Positions 10,826-20,619 of a stretch of DNA of 64,000 bases are shown piece by piece. The position numbers and the translations under genes were made by a program. Below the pieces are notes generated by a model, which worked only from the letters and a program-made list of their open reading frames with translations, was not told the origin of the DNA and made no database searches. The stretch's first letter is position 1, and each line of letters starts with the position of its first letter. This stretch comes from Comamonadaceae bacterium (GTDB lineage: Bacteria; Pseudomonadota; Gammaproteobacteria; Burkholderiales; Burkholderiaceae_C), in contig CANGME010000009.1 in assembly GCA_947455145.1 (NCBI GenBank), forward strand, positions 1 through 64,000, in the 5' to 3' direction.

Positions 10826-10832
10826 GCCAGCA

Positions 10833-10884
10833 CCGTTCGCCCTGAGCCTGTCGAAGGGCCCTTCGACAGGCTCAGGGCGAACGG
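10833..10884. repeat. Palindromic intergenic repeat, copy 2 (perfect 52-bp palindrome)
   Basis: Two 26-bp arms (10833-10858 and 10859-10884) are exact reverse complements with no spacer. The unit contains GTTCGCCCTGAGCCTGTCG, the same as the element at 4533-4602 apart from few changes. It starts 8 nt after the ilvA stop and ends 32 nt before the next start, so the transcript would form a very strong hairpin between the two genes. Confidence 0.92.
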
Positions 10885-10916
10885 CTAGGCGACAAACAAA
10901 CACTTTTAGGAACACT

Positions 10917-11696
10917 ATGAACTTCGAAATGATCCAAGTCCGCACCGAGGCCGAAAAAGTTGGCGTCATCACCCTGAACCGCCCCAAGCAGCTCAACGCG
11001 CTGAACGACCAGCTCATGGACGAGTTGGGCGCGGCGCTCAATGCCTTTGACGCTGACCCCGCCATTGGCTGCATGGTCATCACCGGCAGCGAGAAAGCCT
11101 TTGCCGCCGGGGCCGACATTGGCGCCATGGCCACCTACAGCTTTGCCGACGTGTACAAGGGCGACTACATCACCAAAAATTGGGAGCAGATTCGCTCCAT
11201 CCGCAAGCCGGTGATTGCAGCGGTGAGCGGCTTCGCCCTGGGTGGCGGCTGCGAGCTGGCCATGATGTGCGACTTCATCATCGCGGCGGACAACGCCCGC
11301 TTTGGCCAGCCAGAGATCAAGCTAGGCGTCATCCCCGGCGCTGGCGGCACGCAACGCTTGCCACGCGCGGTGGGCAAGGCCAAGGCGATGGACATGGCGC
11401 TGACCGGGCGCATGATGGATGCGACCGAGGCCGAGCGCGCCGGGCTGGTGAGCCGCGTGGTGCCGCTAGACCAATTGATGACTGAGGCCCTAGGCGCCGC
11501 CCTGATGATTTGTGACTACTCACAATTGGCCACCATGGCGGCCAAAGAATCGGTGAACCGCGCATTTGAGAGCAACCTGAACGACGGCGTGATGTTTGAG
11601 CGCCGCTTGTTTCACGCCCTGTTTGCCACCGCCGACCAAAAAGAAGGCATGGCTGCGTTTGTAGCCAAGCGCAAGGCGGTGTTTGAGCACCGATGA
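10917..11696 (+). CDS. Enoyl-CoA hydratase
   Basis: A 259-residue crotonase-fold enzyme that hydrates 2-trans-enoyl-CoA to 3-hydroxyacyl-CoA in fatty acid beta-oxidation, in the cytoplasm. The CoA-binding AFAAGADI and the oxyanion-hole segments [17 protein letters not shown] and [17 protein letters not shown] carry both catalytic Glu positions of true hydratases. The start at 10917 (MNFEMIQV) is chosen because the longer open frame runs back through the palindromic repeat. It is alone, with no thiolase or dehydrogenase next to it. The tRNA gene follows 33 nt later. Confidence 0.92.
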   Translation: MNFEMIQVRTEAEKVGVITLNRPKQLNALNDQLMDELGAALNAFDADPAIGCMVITGSEKAFAAGADIGAMATYSFADVYKGDYITKNWEQIRSIRKPVIAAVSGFALGGGCELAMMCDFIIAADNARFGQPEIKLGVIPGAGGTQRLPRAVGKAKAMDMALTGRMMDATEAERAGLVSRVVPLDQLMTEALGAALMICDYSQLATMAAKESVNRAFESNLNDGVMFERRLFHALFATADQKEGMAAFVAKRKAVFEHR

Positions 11697-11729
11697 TGGC
11701 GCTGAAGTGCCGCTATAATTACGTCCTTC

Positions 11730-11806
11730 GGTGATATAGCTCAGTTGGTTAGAGCGCAGCATTCATAATGCTGATGTCGGTGGTTCAAGTCCACCTATCA
11801 CCACCA
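11730..11806 (+). tRNA. tRNA-Met (anticodon CAT)
   Basis: A complete 77-nt cloverleaf with encoded CCA. The acceptor GGTGATA pairs perfectly with TATCACC, the D-arm is GCTC/GAGC, the anticodon stem is CAGCA/TGCTG around loop TTCATAA (anticodon CAT), and the T-arm is GGTGG-TTCAAGT-CCACC. The perfect 1-72 pair excludes the initiator form. Elongator Met is most likely; a lysidine-modified tRNA-Ile2, also CAT, cannot be fully excluded. A TATAAT box sits at 11714-11719, and a terminator follows. Confidence 0.95.
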
Positions 11807-11814
11807 AAACACCT

Positions 11815-11846
11815 AAAAGCCACTGGCCCACGCACAGTGGCTTTTT
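11815..11846 (+). terminator. Intrinsic terminator after tRNA-Met
   Basis: The stem AAAAGCCACTG / CAGTGGCTTTT with a 9-nt loop and five T begins 9 nt after the tRNA CCA end. Confidence 0.9.
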
Positions 11847-11876
11847 ACATTGCCCACCAGCCTCTGGATGTACACC

Positions 11877-12203
11877 ATGAAACGCTGTTTATTTCTTTTG
11901 AGCTTGGCTGCGGCTTTGCTTGCCGCGCCGGCTATTGCCCAAGACCTGCCCCAACGTATTCCTCCCATGGCGGCAAACGCCAAACGCGGCGAGCTGGTTG
12001 TGACTACGCCGCCAGAAATATTGCTCAACGGCCAGCCCGCACGGCTTTCCCCTGGTGCACGTATTCGTGGGCCCAACAATCTGTTGGTGCTATCAGGCAC
12101 CGTGGTGGGCCAAACGCTTCAGGTGCGCTATTTGCCTGACACCTCAGGCCTAGTGCATCAGGTATGGATCTTGAACAACGCTGAATTGCAGGCAAAACCA
12201 TGA
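11877..12203 (+). CDS. Small secreted protein of unknown function
   Basis: A 108-residue protein with a clear signal peptide ([21 protein letters not shown], cleaved before QDLPQR). The mature part of about 87 residues has no metal, Cys or catalytic motif that I recognise; it is rich in beta-forming residues ([37 protein letters not shown]). Its stop overlaps the miaB start (ATGA), so the two are translationally coupled. I do not know its function; periplasmic location is inferred from the signal. Confidence 0.75.
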   Translation: MKRCLFLLSLAAALLAAPAIAQDLPQRIPPMAANAKRGELVVTTPPEILLNGQPARLSPGARIRGPNNLLVLSGTVVGQTLQVRYLPDTSGLVHQVWILNNAELQAKP

Positions 12204-13555
12204 CCAAAAAAGTATTCATCAAAACCTTCGGCTGCCAGATGAACGAGTACGACTCGGACAAAATGGCCGACGTGTTGCAGGCAGCGCAGGGCTACGAAAA
12301 AACGCAGTTGGTGGAGGAGGCCGACCTGATCCTCTTCAACACCTGCTCGGTGCGGGAGAAGGCGCAGGAGAAGGTGTTCTCTGACCTGGGCCGGGTGAAG
12401 AAATTCAAGAAAAAAGGCGCGTTGATCGGCGTGGGCGGCTGCGTGGCCAGCCAAGAGGGGGCGGCCATCATCGCGCGCGCACCCTATGTGGACGTGGTGT
12501 TTGGACCGCAAACCCTGCACCGCCTGCCTGATTTGCTGACGCAACGCGGCTTGCAAAACCGCCCACAGGTGGACATCAGCTTTCCCGAGATTGAGAAGTT
12601 CGACCATCTGCCCCCCGCCAAGGTGGACGGGGCCACGGCCTTTGTCAGCATCATGGAGGGCTGCTCCAAATACTGCAGCTACTGCGTGGTGCCCTACACC
12701 CGTGGCGAAGAGGTGAGCCGACCGTTTGAGGACGTGTTGGTGGAGGTGGCCGGGCTGGCCGACCAGGGCGTGAAAGAGGTGAACCTGCTGGGCCAAAACG
12801 TCAACGCGTACCGCGCCCGTATGGTGGGTGAGGACTCGACGCTGTCCAGCGAGATGGTCGACTTCGCCACGCTGCTGGCCTACGTGGCCGAGATCCCTGG
12901 CATTGAGCGCATCCGCTACACCACCAGCCACCCCAATGAGTTCACACCGTCGCTGATTGCGGCTTACGACACGATCCCCAAGCTGGTGAGCCACTTGCAC
13001 TTGCCGGTGCAGCACGGCTCAGACCGAATTTTGATGGCCATGAAGCGCGGCTACACCGCCATGGAGTACAAATCCACGGTGCGCAAGCTGCGCGCCATTC
13101 GCCCTGACATGGCCTTCAGCAGCGACTTCATCGTCGGTTTCCCCGGCGAGACCGAGGACGACTTCAACAAAATGATGAAACTGATTGACGACGTGGGGTT
13201 TGACAACTCCTTCAGCTTTATCTTCAGCCCGCGCCCGGGTACACCAGCGGCCAATTTGGCCGATGACACGCCGCACGAGGTCAAGCTCAAGCGGCTACAA
13301 CACCTGCAAAGCGTGCTGGAGGTCAACATCAAAGCCATCAGCCAAAGCCGCCTGGGCACGGTGCAGCGCATTTTGGTGGAAGGCCCCTCCAAGTGGGACG
13401 CCGCTGAGTTGATGGGCCGCACCGAGTGCAACCGGGTGGTGAACTTCAAAGGCCCGCAGCGACTAACCGGCCAACTGGTGGACGTGACCATCACCGAGGC
13501 GCTGCACTACAGCTTGCGCGGCGAGGTAATGTTGCGCGAAGCTGCTCTGACCTGA
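12200..13555 (+). CDS. miaB: tRNA-2-methylthio-N6-dimethylallyladenosine synthase MiaB
   Basis: A 451-residue radical SAM methylthiotransferase that adds a methylthio group to i6A37 next to the anticodon of tRNAs reading UNN codons. The N-terminal UPF0004 domain binds an auxiliary 4Fe-4S cluster through C12, C49 and C81. The radical SAM cluster is C155, C159 and C162 (CSKYCSYC), and the C-terminal 60 residues form the TRAM domain. It overlaps the preceding small gene by 4 bp. Its stop is only one base from the stop of the convergent GGDEF/EAL gene. Confidence 0.97.
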   Translation: MTKKVFIKTFGCQMNEYDSDKMADVLQAAQGYEKTQLVEEADLILFNTCSVREKAQEKVFSDLGRVKKFKKKGALIGVGGCVASQEGAAIIARAPYVDVVFGPQTLHRLPDLLTQRGLQNRPQVDISFPEIEKFDHLPPAKVDGATAFVSIMEGCSKYCSYCVVPYTRGEEVSRPFEDVLVEVAGLADQGVKEVNLLGQNVNAYRARMVGEDSTLSSEMVDFATLLAYVAEIPGIERIRYTTSHPNEFTPSLIAAYDTIPKLVSHLHLPVQHGSDRILMAMKRGYTAMEYKSTVRKLRAIRPDMAFSSDFIVGFPGETEDDFNKMMKLIDDVGFDNSFSFIFSPRPGTPAANLADDTPHEVKLKRLQHLQSVLEVNIKAISQSRLGTVQRILVEGPSKWDAAELMGRTECNRVVNFKGPQRLTGQLVDVTITEALHYSLRGEVMLREAALT

Positions 13556-13556
13556 G

Positions 13557-16364
13557 TCAAACGCTTCGTAATAAGCGTTCAAATTCAGCCACGGGTAGGG
13601 GTACTCCAAACAGGTAGCCCTGGTAGGACTCGCACCCGTGCATGGACAGCAGGTCGCGTTGAAACTCGGTTTCCACGCCTTCGGCCATCACTTTAAGACC
13701 TAGGCTTTTCGCCAGTACCACAATGGTGTGGACAATGGCGCCGTCGTCTGAGCCCGTCAACAAATCATGGACAAAACTCTGATCGATCTTCAACTGGTCA
13801 ATCGGCAAGCGCTGCAGGTACGACAAGGATGAGTAGCCGGTGCCAAAATCATCCAGAGAGAACTGGATGCCCCGCTTCTTCAAAAGCCGCATTTTGGCAA
13901 TGGTTTCGTCCACATTGTTAAAGAGCAAACTCTCGGTCAATTCCAGCTTGAGTTTTCGGGGGTCGGTCCCACTGCTGTCCAGCACCGCCAAAATGTGTTC
14001 TACAAAAGTGGACTGGTGAAGCTGAGCTGCACTGACGTTGACGGCAATGCTCAGGTTTGCGGTGTCAGGCTGCATCGCCCAGGTCACCAACTGCTGGCAA
14101 GCAGACTCCAGCACCCACTGCCCAATTGGCAGTATCAATCCGGTTTCTTCGGCTAGCGGAATAAAGACACTGGGCAGAACCAAGCCACGTTGGGGGTGTT
14201 GCCAACGCAGCAAAGCCTCTGTGCCGATGGTGCTACCCGTTGCATCCACCTGTAATTGGTAATAGAGGACGAACTGGTCTTGAACCATGCCTTCACGCAA
14301 ATCTTTCTCCAATTCGGCACGGACAGTGATTGCCGCCTGCATTTTGGGATCGAAAAATCGAATGGTGGATCGTCCTGCTTTTTTAGCCTCGTACATGGCC
14401 AAGTCGGCATACTTCATCAACTCATCAACGCTGTTTTTATGCCCCAGAAACAAGCTGACGCCAATACTGACGGTATTACGGTATTTAACGTCGGCCAGAT
14501 CGTAGGGCTGACTTAGCGTTGCCAGTATTTTTTCCCCGACGATCTCGACCTGCGTGGCAGCTTCATGCGCTTGTCCACTCAGATCTTCCAGAATGATCAC
14601 AAATTCATCGCCGCCAAGTCGGGCCACGCTGTCGCCCTCACGCACGCAATTCACCAAGCGCTGGGCTACTTGTTTGAGGAGCATGTCGCCTTTGTCGTGG
14701 CCCAGAGTGTCGTTCAAAAGCTTGAAATTATCCAAATCAAGAAACAAGAGCGCTCCCATGCGCTCACTGCGTGCACTGAAAGCCAGCGCATGTTGCAGGC
14801 GGTCAAGCAATAGTCTGCGGTTGGGCAAATGGGTCAGCGGATCGTAAAAAGCCAGACGTTCAATTTTTTCTTCGTCCGCTTTGCGCTGGGTGATGTCAGT
14901 GAAAGTGCCAACGTAGTGGCTCAATATCCCTTTCTCATTCATCACACCTGTGAGGGTGAGCCAAACGGGATACACATCGCCATTTTTTCGGCAGCTCCAC
15001 AACTCGCCTTTCCATGATTGCTGGTGTTGAAGGCTTGTGTGGATATCTGAATAAAACTTGGCATCATTCTGCTCTGAGCTGAGCAGGTTCGAGGTTTGCC
15101 CGACGGTTTCGTTGGCCGTGAAGCCAGTGATTTCTGTATAGGCCTGATTGATCCGCACAACTACGAGATTCGCATCGGTGATGAACATGGCCTCTTGAGC
15201 CTCAAACGCAATGGCGGCAACTCGCAGATCGGTATTTGCCGCCTCAGCGCGCAAAGTGAGTTGCGTCAGTTTGTCATTCGCTATTTTTTGTTGACCGAGG
15301 AACTGGGTGAAAGCATCGGACAGGCGGTCTGTCTCCAGGCTACTGTGCGCCAACGAGGGCGGTGGCACCAGCGTTCGGCTGGAGCGAAGGAAGTCGGTCA
15401 AAACCTCCAAGGGCCGCGTAAAACGACGCACCATGAAGAGAACCACGACCAAAGCCAGCGCCCAAAAAAACAGGGTCAACACACCTATCCGAAGTCGCAA
15501 CTGATCCACCGCAGCCAGGGCTTCTTCACGGGGAAAAACCGACGTTAACAACCACCCGGTATGTTCAAGCCTCTTAAAACCGAACAAAGCTTGTAAGCCT
15601 TGGCCATTAACTCCCTCCAACACGCCCTCAAAATTTTCATTCATTGCCCGGTCAAACGCAGGATTGTTGGCTGGTTTTTTTATTTGTTCTAAGACGCGAC
15701 TCTTGTCTGGGTGCGAGATCATGATGCGCTCAGAACTGGCCAGAAAAAAGTAACCGGTCTTTCCCACCCGCGTAGTGCTCAGTGGCTCCAGCAGCCGTGA
15801 TTTATGCAAATTCACAACGCCACCCAAAATACCCACCAATTGACCATCCGTGCTCAGAATCGGCACGGCAATGACGATGATCGGCTCTTTGGTGGCTCGC
15901 CCCAAAATGGGTCTTGAAACAAACGGTTTTTTCGTTTGAATAACGCCTTGGATGTAGTCACGTTCCACCATGTTCAAACCCCTGCGCCCGGCCACTTTTG
16001 GCCAATCGACCAAGAGAACACCTTGCGGGGAAAATAGGTAGAGATCGTCGAGCAAAGCAGGCAGAATTGCAACGCTGCTGAAGTAGCCCTGCACCTTTGC
16101 CTCATCTTGAAGGATGCCCTGCTCAAACTTGCTGGCCATGGACTCCAAAACAGCCATTCGAATCAACACTTTATCGTCCAACTCTGTTGCGACCCGGTTG
16201 ACCAACACTTCCAACTGGCCCGATAAACCCTTCTTCAACTCTTGACTGGCGGTTGAAAGCAGCATCAAGGCCTGGATCACAAACGCAAGGCTCAGGAACA
16301 AACCAACCGCCCACCCCACTTGGGATCTAAGGCTAAATTTTCGTAAAGAAAAGATCGACCTCAT
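13557..16364 (-). CDS. Membrane GGDEF/EAL protein (cyclic-di-GMP synthesis and breakdown)
   Basis: A 935-residue inner membrane signalling protein. In order: a transmembrane segment (about residues 17-37), a periplasmic Cache-like sensor domain (about 40-285), a second transmembrane segment (about 293-312), a HAMP-like linker, a PAS domain (about 390-500), GGDEF (intact at 584-588) and EAL (716-718). The I-site RxxD (REGD, 575-578) is intact, and the EAL domain keeps ELTES, DDFGTGYSS, LKIDQSFV and EGVET, so both activities may be real. The ATG at 16364 is chosen; a TTG at 16394 would overlap the end of ffh by 4 bp. It directly follows ffh. Confidence 0.92.
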   Translation of the reverse strand: MRSIFSLRKFSLRSQVGWAVGLFLSLAFVIQALMLLSTASQELKKGLSGQLEVLVNRVATELDDKVLIRMAVLESMASKFEQGILQDEAKVQGYFSSVAILPALLDDLYLFSPQGVLLVDWPKVAGRRGLNMVERDYIQGVIQTKKPFVSRPILGRATKEPIIVIAVPILSTDGQLVGILGGVVNLHKSRLLEPLSTTRVGKTGYFFLASSERIMISHPDKSRVLEQIKKPANNPAFDRAMNENFEGVLEGVNGQGLQALFGFKRLEHTGWLLTSVFPREEALAAVDQLRLRIGVLTLFFWALALVVVLFMVRRFTRPLEVLTDFLRSSRTLVPPPSLAHSSLETDRLSDAFTQFLGQQKIANDKLTQLTLRAEAANTDLRVAAIAFEAQEAMFITDANLVVVRINQAYTEITGFTANETVGQTSNLLSSEQNDAKFYSDIHTSLQHQQSWKGELWSCRKNGDVYPVWLTLTGVMNEKGILSHYVGTFTDITQRKADEEKIERLAFYDPLTHLPNRRLLLDRLQHALAFSARSERMGALLFLDLDNFKLLNDTLGHDKGDMLLKQVAQRLVNCVREGDSVARLGGDEFVIILEDLSGQAHEAATQVEIVGEKILATLSQPYDLADVKYRNTVSIGVSLFLGHKNSVDELMKYADLAMYEAKKAGRSTIRFFDPKMQAAITVRAELEKDLREGMVQDQFVLYYQLQVDATGSTIGTEALLRWQHPQRGLVLPSVFIPLAEETGLILPIGQWVLESACQQLVTWAMQPDTANLSIAVNVSAAQLHQSTFVEHILAVLDSSGTDPRKLKLELTESLLFNNVDETIAKMRLLKKRGIQFSLDDFGTGYSSLSYLQRLPIDQLKIDQSFVHDLLTGSDDGAIVHTIVVLAKSLGLKVMAEGVETEFQRDLLSMHGCESYQGYLFGVPLPVAEFERLLRSV

Positions 16365-16390
16365 TGTGAATGACCTAGATGGAAGCAGCC

Positions 16391-17755
16391 TCAAAACGGC
16401 ATTTTTGGCATGCCTTTCATGCCCCCCATCCGCTTCATCATTTTCATCATGCCGCTGCCCTTCATCTTTTTCATCATCTCCTGCATTTGCTCAAACTCTT
16501 TGAGCATGCGGTTGACGTCTTGCACCTGCACGCCCGAGCCCATGGCGATGCGGCGTTTGCGGGTGGCTTTGATGAGCTCGGGCTTGCGACGCTCCAGCGG
16601 CGTCATGCTGTGGATGATGCCCTCTTTGCGGCGAACGTCGCGCTCGACCTTGTCCATGTCCAACTGACCGGCTTTGGCGGCCATTTGCGCGGGCAGTTTA
16701 TCCATCAGGCTGGACAGGCCGCCCATCTGCTTCATCTGTTGAATCTGGGCTAAAAAGTCGTTGAGGTCAAAGCCTGCGCCACTCTTGACCTTGGCCGCTA
16801 ATTTTTGCGCAGCGGCCATGTCCACGCCGGCCGTGACCTGCTCGACCAAGGCCAAGATGTCGCCCATGCCCAAGATGCGCCCGGCATGGCGCTCGGCGTC
16901 AAAGACTTCAAGTCCATCAATCTTCTCGCTAGTCCCCGCGAACTTGATGGGCACGCCCGTGACAGAGCGCACCGACAGGGCCGCGCCACCGCGCGAGTCG
17001 CCATCGGTTTTGGTCAGGATGATGCCGGTGAGGGGCAGCGCATCTTTAAAGGCACGCGCTGTGTTGATGGCGTCCTGGCCCTGCATGGCGTCCACCACGA
17101 ACAGGGTTTCCACCGGATTCAAGGCGGTGTGCAGTTGGCGGATCTCCAGCATCAAGGCTTCGTCAATTGCCAAGCGACCGGCGGTATCGACCAGCAGCAC
17201 GTCAAAGTAATGTTTGCGGGCGTAGTCCAGCGCGGCGTGGGCGATGTCCAGCGGCTTTTGATCGGGCGTGCTGGGGAACCACTCGGCCCCGGCTTGTGCG
17301 GTGACGGTCTTGAGCTGCTCGATGGCCGCCGGGCGGTACACGTCGCCCGAGACGGTGAGCACTTTTTTCTTGCGCTTCTCAATCAGGTGCTTGGCCAGCT
17401 TGGCGGTGGTGGTGGTCTTGCCTGCGCCTTGCAGGCCCGCCATCAAAATAACCGCTGGGGGTTGGGCCGCGAGGTTGATGTCGCTCACCCCTTCGCCCAT
17501 GGTGGCGGCGAGTTCGCGGTTGACGATGCTGACCAGCACTTGGCCGGGCTGGAGTGAGCCCAACACCTCTTGGCCCAGGGCTTTTTCTTTGACGCGGGCG
17601 ATAAAGTCGCGCACCACGGGCAGGGCCACATCGGCCTCCAGCAGGGCCATGCGCACTTCGCGCAGCATGTCGGCCACATTGGATTCGGTGATGCGGGCCT
17701 GGCCACGCATTTCCTTGACGAGGCGGCTGAGTTTGTCGGTGAGTGCAGAGGCCAT
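16391..17755 (-). CDS. ffh: Signal recognition particle protein Ffh
   Basis: A 454-residue SRP54 GTPase that binds 4.5S RNA and signal sequences and hands ribosomes to FtsY at the membrane. The N domain is followed by the G domain with P-loop GLQGAGKTTTT, DTAGR and TKTDGD. The C-terminal M domain is Met-rich, ending in repeated GMMKMMKRMGG-type units that form the flexible signal-binding tail. It is divergent from ypjD across 99 bp, and its stop lies 27 nt before the GGDEF/EAL start, so the two may be co-transcribed. No 4.5S RNA gene is in the window. Confidence 0.97.
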   Translation of the reverse strand: MASALTDKLSRLVKEMRGQARITESNVADMLREVRMALLEADVALPVVRDFIARVKEKALGQEVLGSLQPGQVLVSIVNRELAATMGEGVSDINLAAQPPAVILMAGLQGAGKTTTTAKLAKHLIEKRKKKVLTVSGDVYRPAAIEQLKTVTAQAGAEWFPSTPDQKPLDIAHAALDYARKHYFDVLLVDTAGRLAIDEALMLEIRQLHTALNPVETLFVVDAMQGQDAINTARAFKDALPLTGIILTKTDGDSRGGAALSVRSVTGVPIKFAGTSEKIDGLEVFDAERHAGRILGMGDILALVEQVTAGVDMAAAQKLAAKVKSGAGFDLNDFLAQIQQMKQMGGLSSLMDKLPAQMAAKAGQLDMDKVERDVRRKEGIIHSMTPLERRKPELIKATRKRRIAMGSGVQVQDVNRMLKEFEQMQEMMKKMKGSGMMKMMKRMGGMKGMPKMPF

Positions 17756-17854
17756 GGGTTCTTGCTAAGGGGTTAATGCGTGGGCGATATGTCAGGAGCG
17801 TAATGTGCAGGGGCCTGAGCTTGTGGGGAGCAGGCAACCCGCTAAACTCTAGAC

Positions 17855-18658
17855 ATGATTTTAGCGAGTGCGTCCTGGACTGCCCTGATTTTGAGTCTGG
17901 CTGCGGCTGGAGCCTACGCCGTGCCTGCTCTTGCAGCTTCATCCTTGCGTTCGCCTAGAAAACGTGGCCTTTTGGTTATTGCTTGGCTGCTCCATGGCCT
18001 TCTCTTGGTGTTGGGACTTCTGAATGAGCCGGCACGCTTTGGATTTGCTCCGGCTTTATCCGTCACTGTTTGGCTGGTTGCGGCAGTTTATGCAGTTGAA
18101 ACCCGCGTGTACCCGCAGCTTGAAGTCCACTGGGCACTTTCAGCGCTGGGCGCTGCGGCCATTGTGATGGCTTTGTTCTTCCCGGGTCAGGTGTTGCACC
18201 CCAGCGCATCGGCCTGGCTGCCACTGCACTGGGCGCTGGGCATTGCGTCATATGGTCTGTTTGCCGCTGCGGCATTGCACGCCTGGCTGATGAACCGTAC
18301 CGAAGACCGCATTCGGCATGCAACACAGGCCCATATCGGCCTGCCCCTGCTGACCCTGGAGCGGCTCACGTTCCGTTTTGTGGCGGCGGGCTTCGTGCTG
18401 CTGACTGCCACATTATTGTTGGCTATGGTGTTCCGGGATTCACTTTACGGTTCAGGTGCTACCTGGAAATGGGATCACAAAACCATTTTTTCAATCCTTT
18501 CCTGGCTCACTTTCGCCACACTGCTGATAGGCCGTGCTCGTTTTGGTTGGCGAGGACGGCAGGCAGCCCGGCTTCTGTACATCGGCTCAGGGCTGCTGCT
18601 GCTTGCCTACGTGGGCTCTCGGTTTGTGATTGAAGTCATCCTCTCGCGCAACGCATGA
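17855..18658 (+). CDS. CcsA/YpjD-like inner membrane protein
   Basis: A 267-residue integral membrane protein with about eight hydrophobic segments, matching the YpjD branch of the CcmC/CcsA cytochrome-assembly superfamily. Family-like patches are HWALGIASYGLFAAAALHAW and, near the end, TWKWDHKTIFSILSW. CcsA handles heme for cytochrome c maturation, but YpjD-type proteins have no well-defined role, so heme handling is only inference. It overlaps the next gene by 4 bp (ATGA) and starts the block leading to pilS-pilR-ampD. Confidence 0.85.
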   Translation: MILASASWTALILSLAAAGAYAVPALAASSLRSPRKRGLLVIAWLLHGLLLVLGLLNEPARFGFAPALSVTVWLVAAVYAVETRVYPQLEVHWALSALGAAAIVMALFFPGQVLHPSASAWLPLHWALGIASYGLFAAAALHAWLMNRTEDRIRHATQAHIGLPLLTLERLTFRFVAAGFVLLTATLLLAMVFRDSLYGSGATWKWDHKTIFSILSWLTFATLLIGRARFGWRGRQAARLLYIGSGLLLLAYVGSRFVIEVILSRNA

Positions 18659-18876
18659 AGTTCCTGCTTGTATTGCTGGTATTTTTATTTGGTGCTTGGT
18701 TGTGGAGATCAGGGCGGCAAAAGAATGTTGATGCAAAAAAACAGCCGACCCAGAAAACACCTCAAGACATTGTGAGTTGCGACCTATGTGGTCTTCACAC
18801 GCCGCAAGCGGAGTCTGTGCAGGGCCGTAAAGGCACGTATTGTTCTCGCGCGCACCTCGATCAAGCAGAGCGCTGA
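18655..18876 (+). CDS. PP0621 family small membrane protein
   Basis: A 73-residue protein with one N-terminal membrane anchor (residues 3-17) and a short cytoplasmic part with a zinc-ribbon-like pattern, CDLC at about residue 42 and a further Cys in TYCSRAH. This matches the PP0621 family, which is found between ypjD and pilS in many betaproteobacteria. Function is unknown. Its stop is directly followed by the pilS start with no gap. Confidence 0.8.
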   Translation: MKFLLVLLVFLFGAWLWRSGRQKNVDAKKQPTQKTPQDIVSCDLCGLHTPQAESVQGRKGTYCSRAHLDQAER

Positions 18877-20619
18877 ATGAAGCCAACCGACAACTCGCAC
18901 TCCTGGTTTAGTCCATCGCTCACGGACATTGCGATTGGCCCGCACGAGGGTCGCCCTGAGTTTGACCGTCTTTGGCTAGGCCTTATGACTGCTCGGGTTA
19001 CTCTGGGCATAGTGCTAATGGTGCTACAGGGGACTCTTTATTGGCTGGGTCAGTCAGCCAACAGCGGGATGGTTGTGATCAGCGGCATTTATTTGGCTGC
19101 CACTTTGGTCGTGCGAATGGGTCACTCCCCGCGTCAATTGAGCCCAGGCTTTGAATGGCAATGGATCTACACCATCGGTGCGGATGTGATGGTCTTTTCT
19201 GTACTGCAGTTTTTGCAAGGTGGCAGTATCAATTACACGCCGCTGCTGGCTATGCCTGTGCTTTTGGCGGCCATTCTTGGCACGCAAAGACTGGCTTTAG
19301 GCACGGCAGCGAGCATCACCCTGTTACTGCTTGCCCATGAGGGCTGGTTGACCTTGACCTTTGTGGGAGATGTGGCACCCCACTATATTCAGGCCGCACT
19401 CACTGGTGTTGGCAGTTTTGTCATCGCGATCTTGGCACATCAACTGGCCGCACGACTGGCCAACCAAGAGCAGCACGCACGTCGCAACCAATTGGCGGCT
19501 TATATCCAGCAACAGGTCAATGATCTGGTGATTGAGTCTCTGTCAGATGGGGTTTTGGTGTTGGACGCCTACGGTACGGTGCACGCGGCCAACCCGGCTG
19601 CTCGAATGATGCTGCAAGCGCAAGGAACACCCCCTTTGAGCACACCGTTTCACCTGACACTGAATCCGGACTGGTCGCCCCTGAGTCACCTGACGCAACA
19701 GGCATTTTCTGGACTACCCATGTTCCCCGCAGAGGTCGAAATCCAACTGGCCAATCAAGGTGTTCAGCAACTACGGGTACGTAGCCAATTGACAACTCCC
19801 CAAACGGGAGCTGCAGAGCGCCTGTGCGTCATGTTTTTGCAAGATCAGCGGGAAATGGAAGCCCGTTTGCGCACCGACAAACTCGCCAGCATGGGGCGCA
19901 TGTCAGCCGCTGTCGCGCACGAGATTCGTAACCCGTTGGCCGCTATAACTCAGGCCAACGCCTTGCTGGGCGAAGACCTCCACACGCCCCAGCAAAAACA
20001 ACTGACCACCATTGTTCAACAAAACGCCAAACGCCTAGAGAAAATCGTCGAGGAAATCCTCAATATTGCACGGGTTCAAAAGCAGGTACAACCCATTGAG
20101 CCGGCGAAAGTGAACCTGAACGATACCGTTCGCCGCATCTGTGAAGACTGGTCTGCACAAAACCAGAGCCAAAATCGCGTCCTACTTCATATCTCGTCCC
20201 TACCTTTGGAAGTGCGTTTTGAGTACGAACACCTGCGACGTGTATTGGTTAATCTCCTGGACAACGCCCGGCGTTTTTCTGACCCACAGGCCGAGTCGAT
20301 CCAGATATCAACCCGCTCCAGCGTCAACGGATCCATTGTTTTAAGCGTCTGGAGCGACAGCCCCCCCATAGAGTCGTCAGTGGAGCGCCACCTGTTCGAA
20401 CCCTTCTTTTCCTCTGAAAGCAAGTCCAGTGGCTTGGGTTTGTACATTTGCCGAGAGTTGTGCGTCGGGCACGGCGCTACCATATCCCACCAGCGATCTA
20501 TCAGCGTGGCGCGCGGTAGCCCTGTGCAGGGCAATGAATTTGTGGTCGAATTTCTTCACGTTCACACTTCGCCTGTGACAATGACCCACGCAAAACCACC
20601 TTTATCACCATGGCAATGA
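18877..20619 (+). CDS. pilS: Sensor histidine kinase PilS
   Basis: A 580-residue membrane histidine kinase. The N-terminal third holds about six membrane segments, as in PilS of Pseudomonas. A PAS-like domain follows (about residues 215-320), then the phosphoacceptor His in AVAHEIRNPLAAI and an HATPase domain with NLLDNARRFS and SSGLGLYICRE. In the known system PilS senses pilin and phosphorylates PilR to drive sigma-54 transcription of pilA. Its end overlaps pilR by 10 bp. pilA is not in the window, so the target here is inferred from orthology and gene order. Confidence 0.9.
   Translation: MKPTDNSHSWFSPSLTDIAIGPHEGRPEFDRLWLGLMTARVTLGIVLMVLQGTLYWLGQSANSGMVVISGIYLAATLVVRMGHSPRQLSPGFEWQWIYTIGADVMVFSVLQFLQGGSINYTPLLAMPVLLAAILGTQRLALGTAASITLLLLAHEGWLTLTFVGDVAPHYIQAALTGVGSFVIAILAHQLAARLANQEQHARRNQLAAYIQQQVNDLVIESLSDGVLVLDAYGTVHAANPAARMMLQAQGTPPLSTPFHLTLNPDWSPLSHLTQQAFSGLPMFPAEVEIQLANQGVQQLRVRSQLTTPQTGAAERLCVMFLQDQREMEARLRTDKLASMGRMSAAVAHEIRNPLAAITQANALLGEDLHTPQQKQLTTIVQQNAKRLEKIVEEILNIARVQKQVQPIEPAKVNLNDTVRRICEDWSAQNQSQNRVLLHISSLPLEVRFEYEHLRRVLVNLLDNARRFSDPQAESIQISTRSSVNGSIVLSVWSDSPPIESSVERHLFEPFFSSESKSSGLGLYICRELCVGHGATISHQRSISVARGSPVQGNEFVVEFLHVHTSPVTMTHAKPPLSPWQ

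Noticed and set aside
10776..10916. Upstream extension of the enoyl-CoA hydratase frame
   Set aside because: It runs through the ilvA end and the palindromic repeat; the repeat alone yields the Leu-Ser-Lys-Gly-like peptide seen there.
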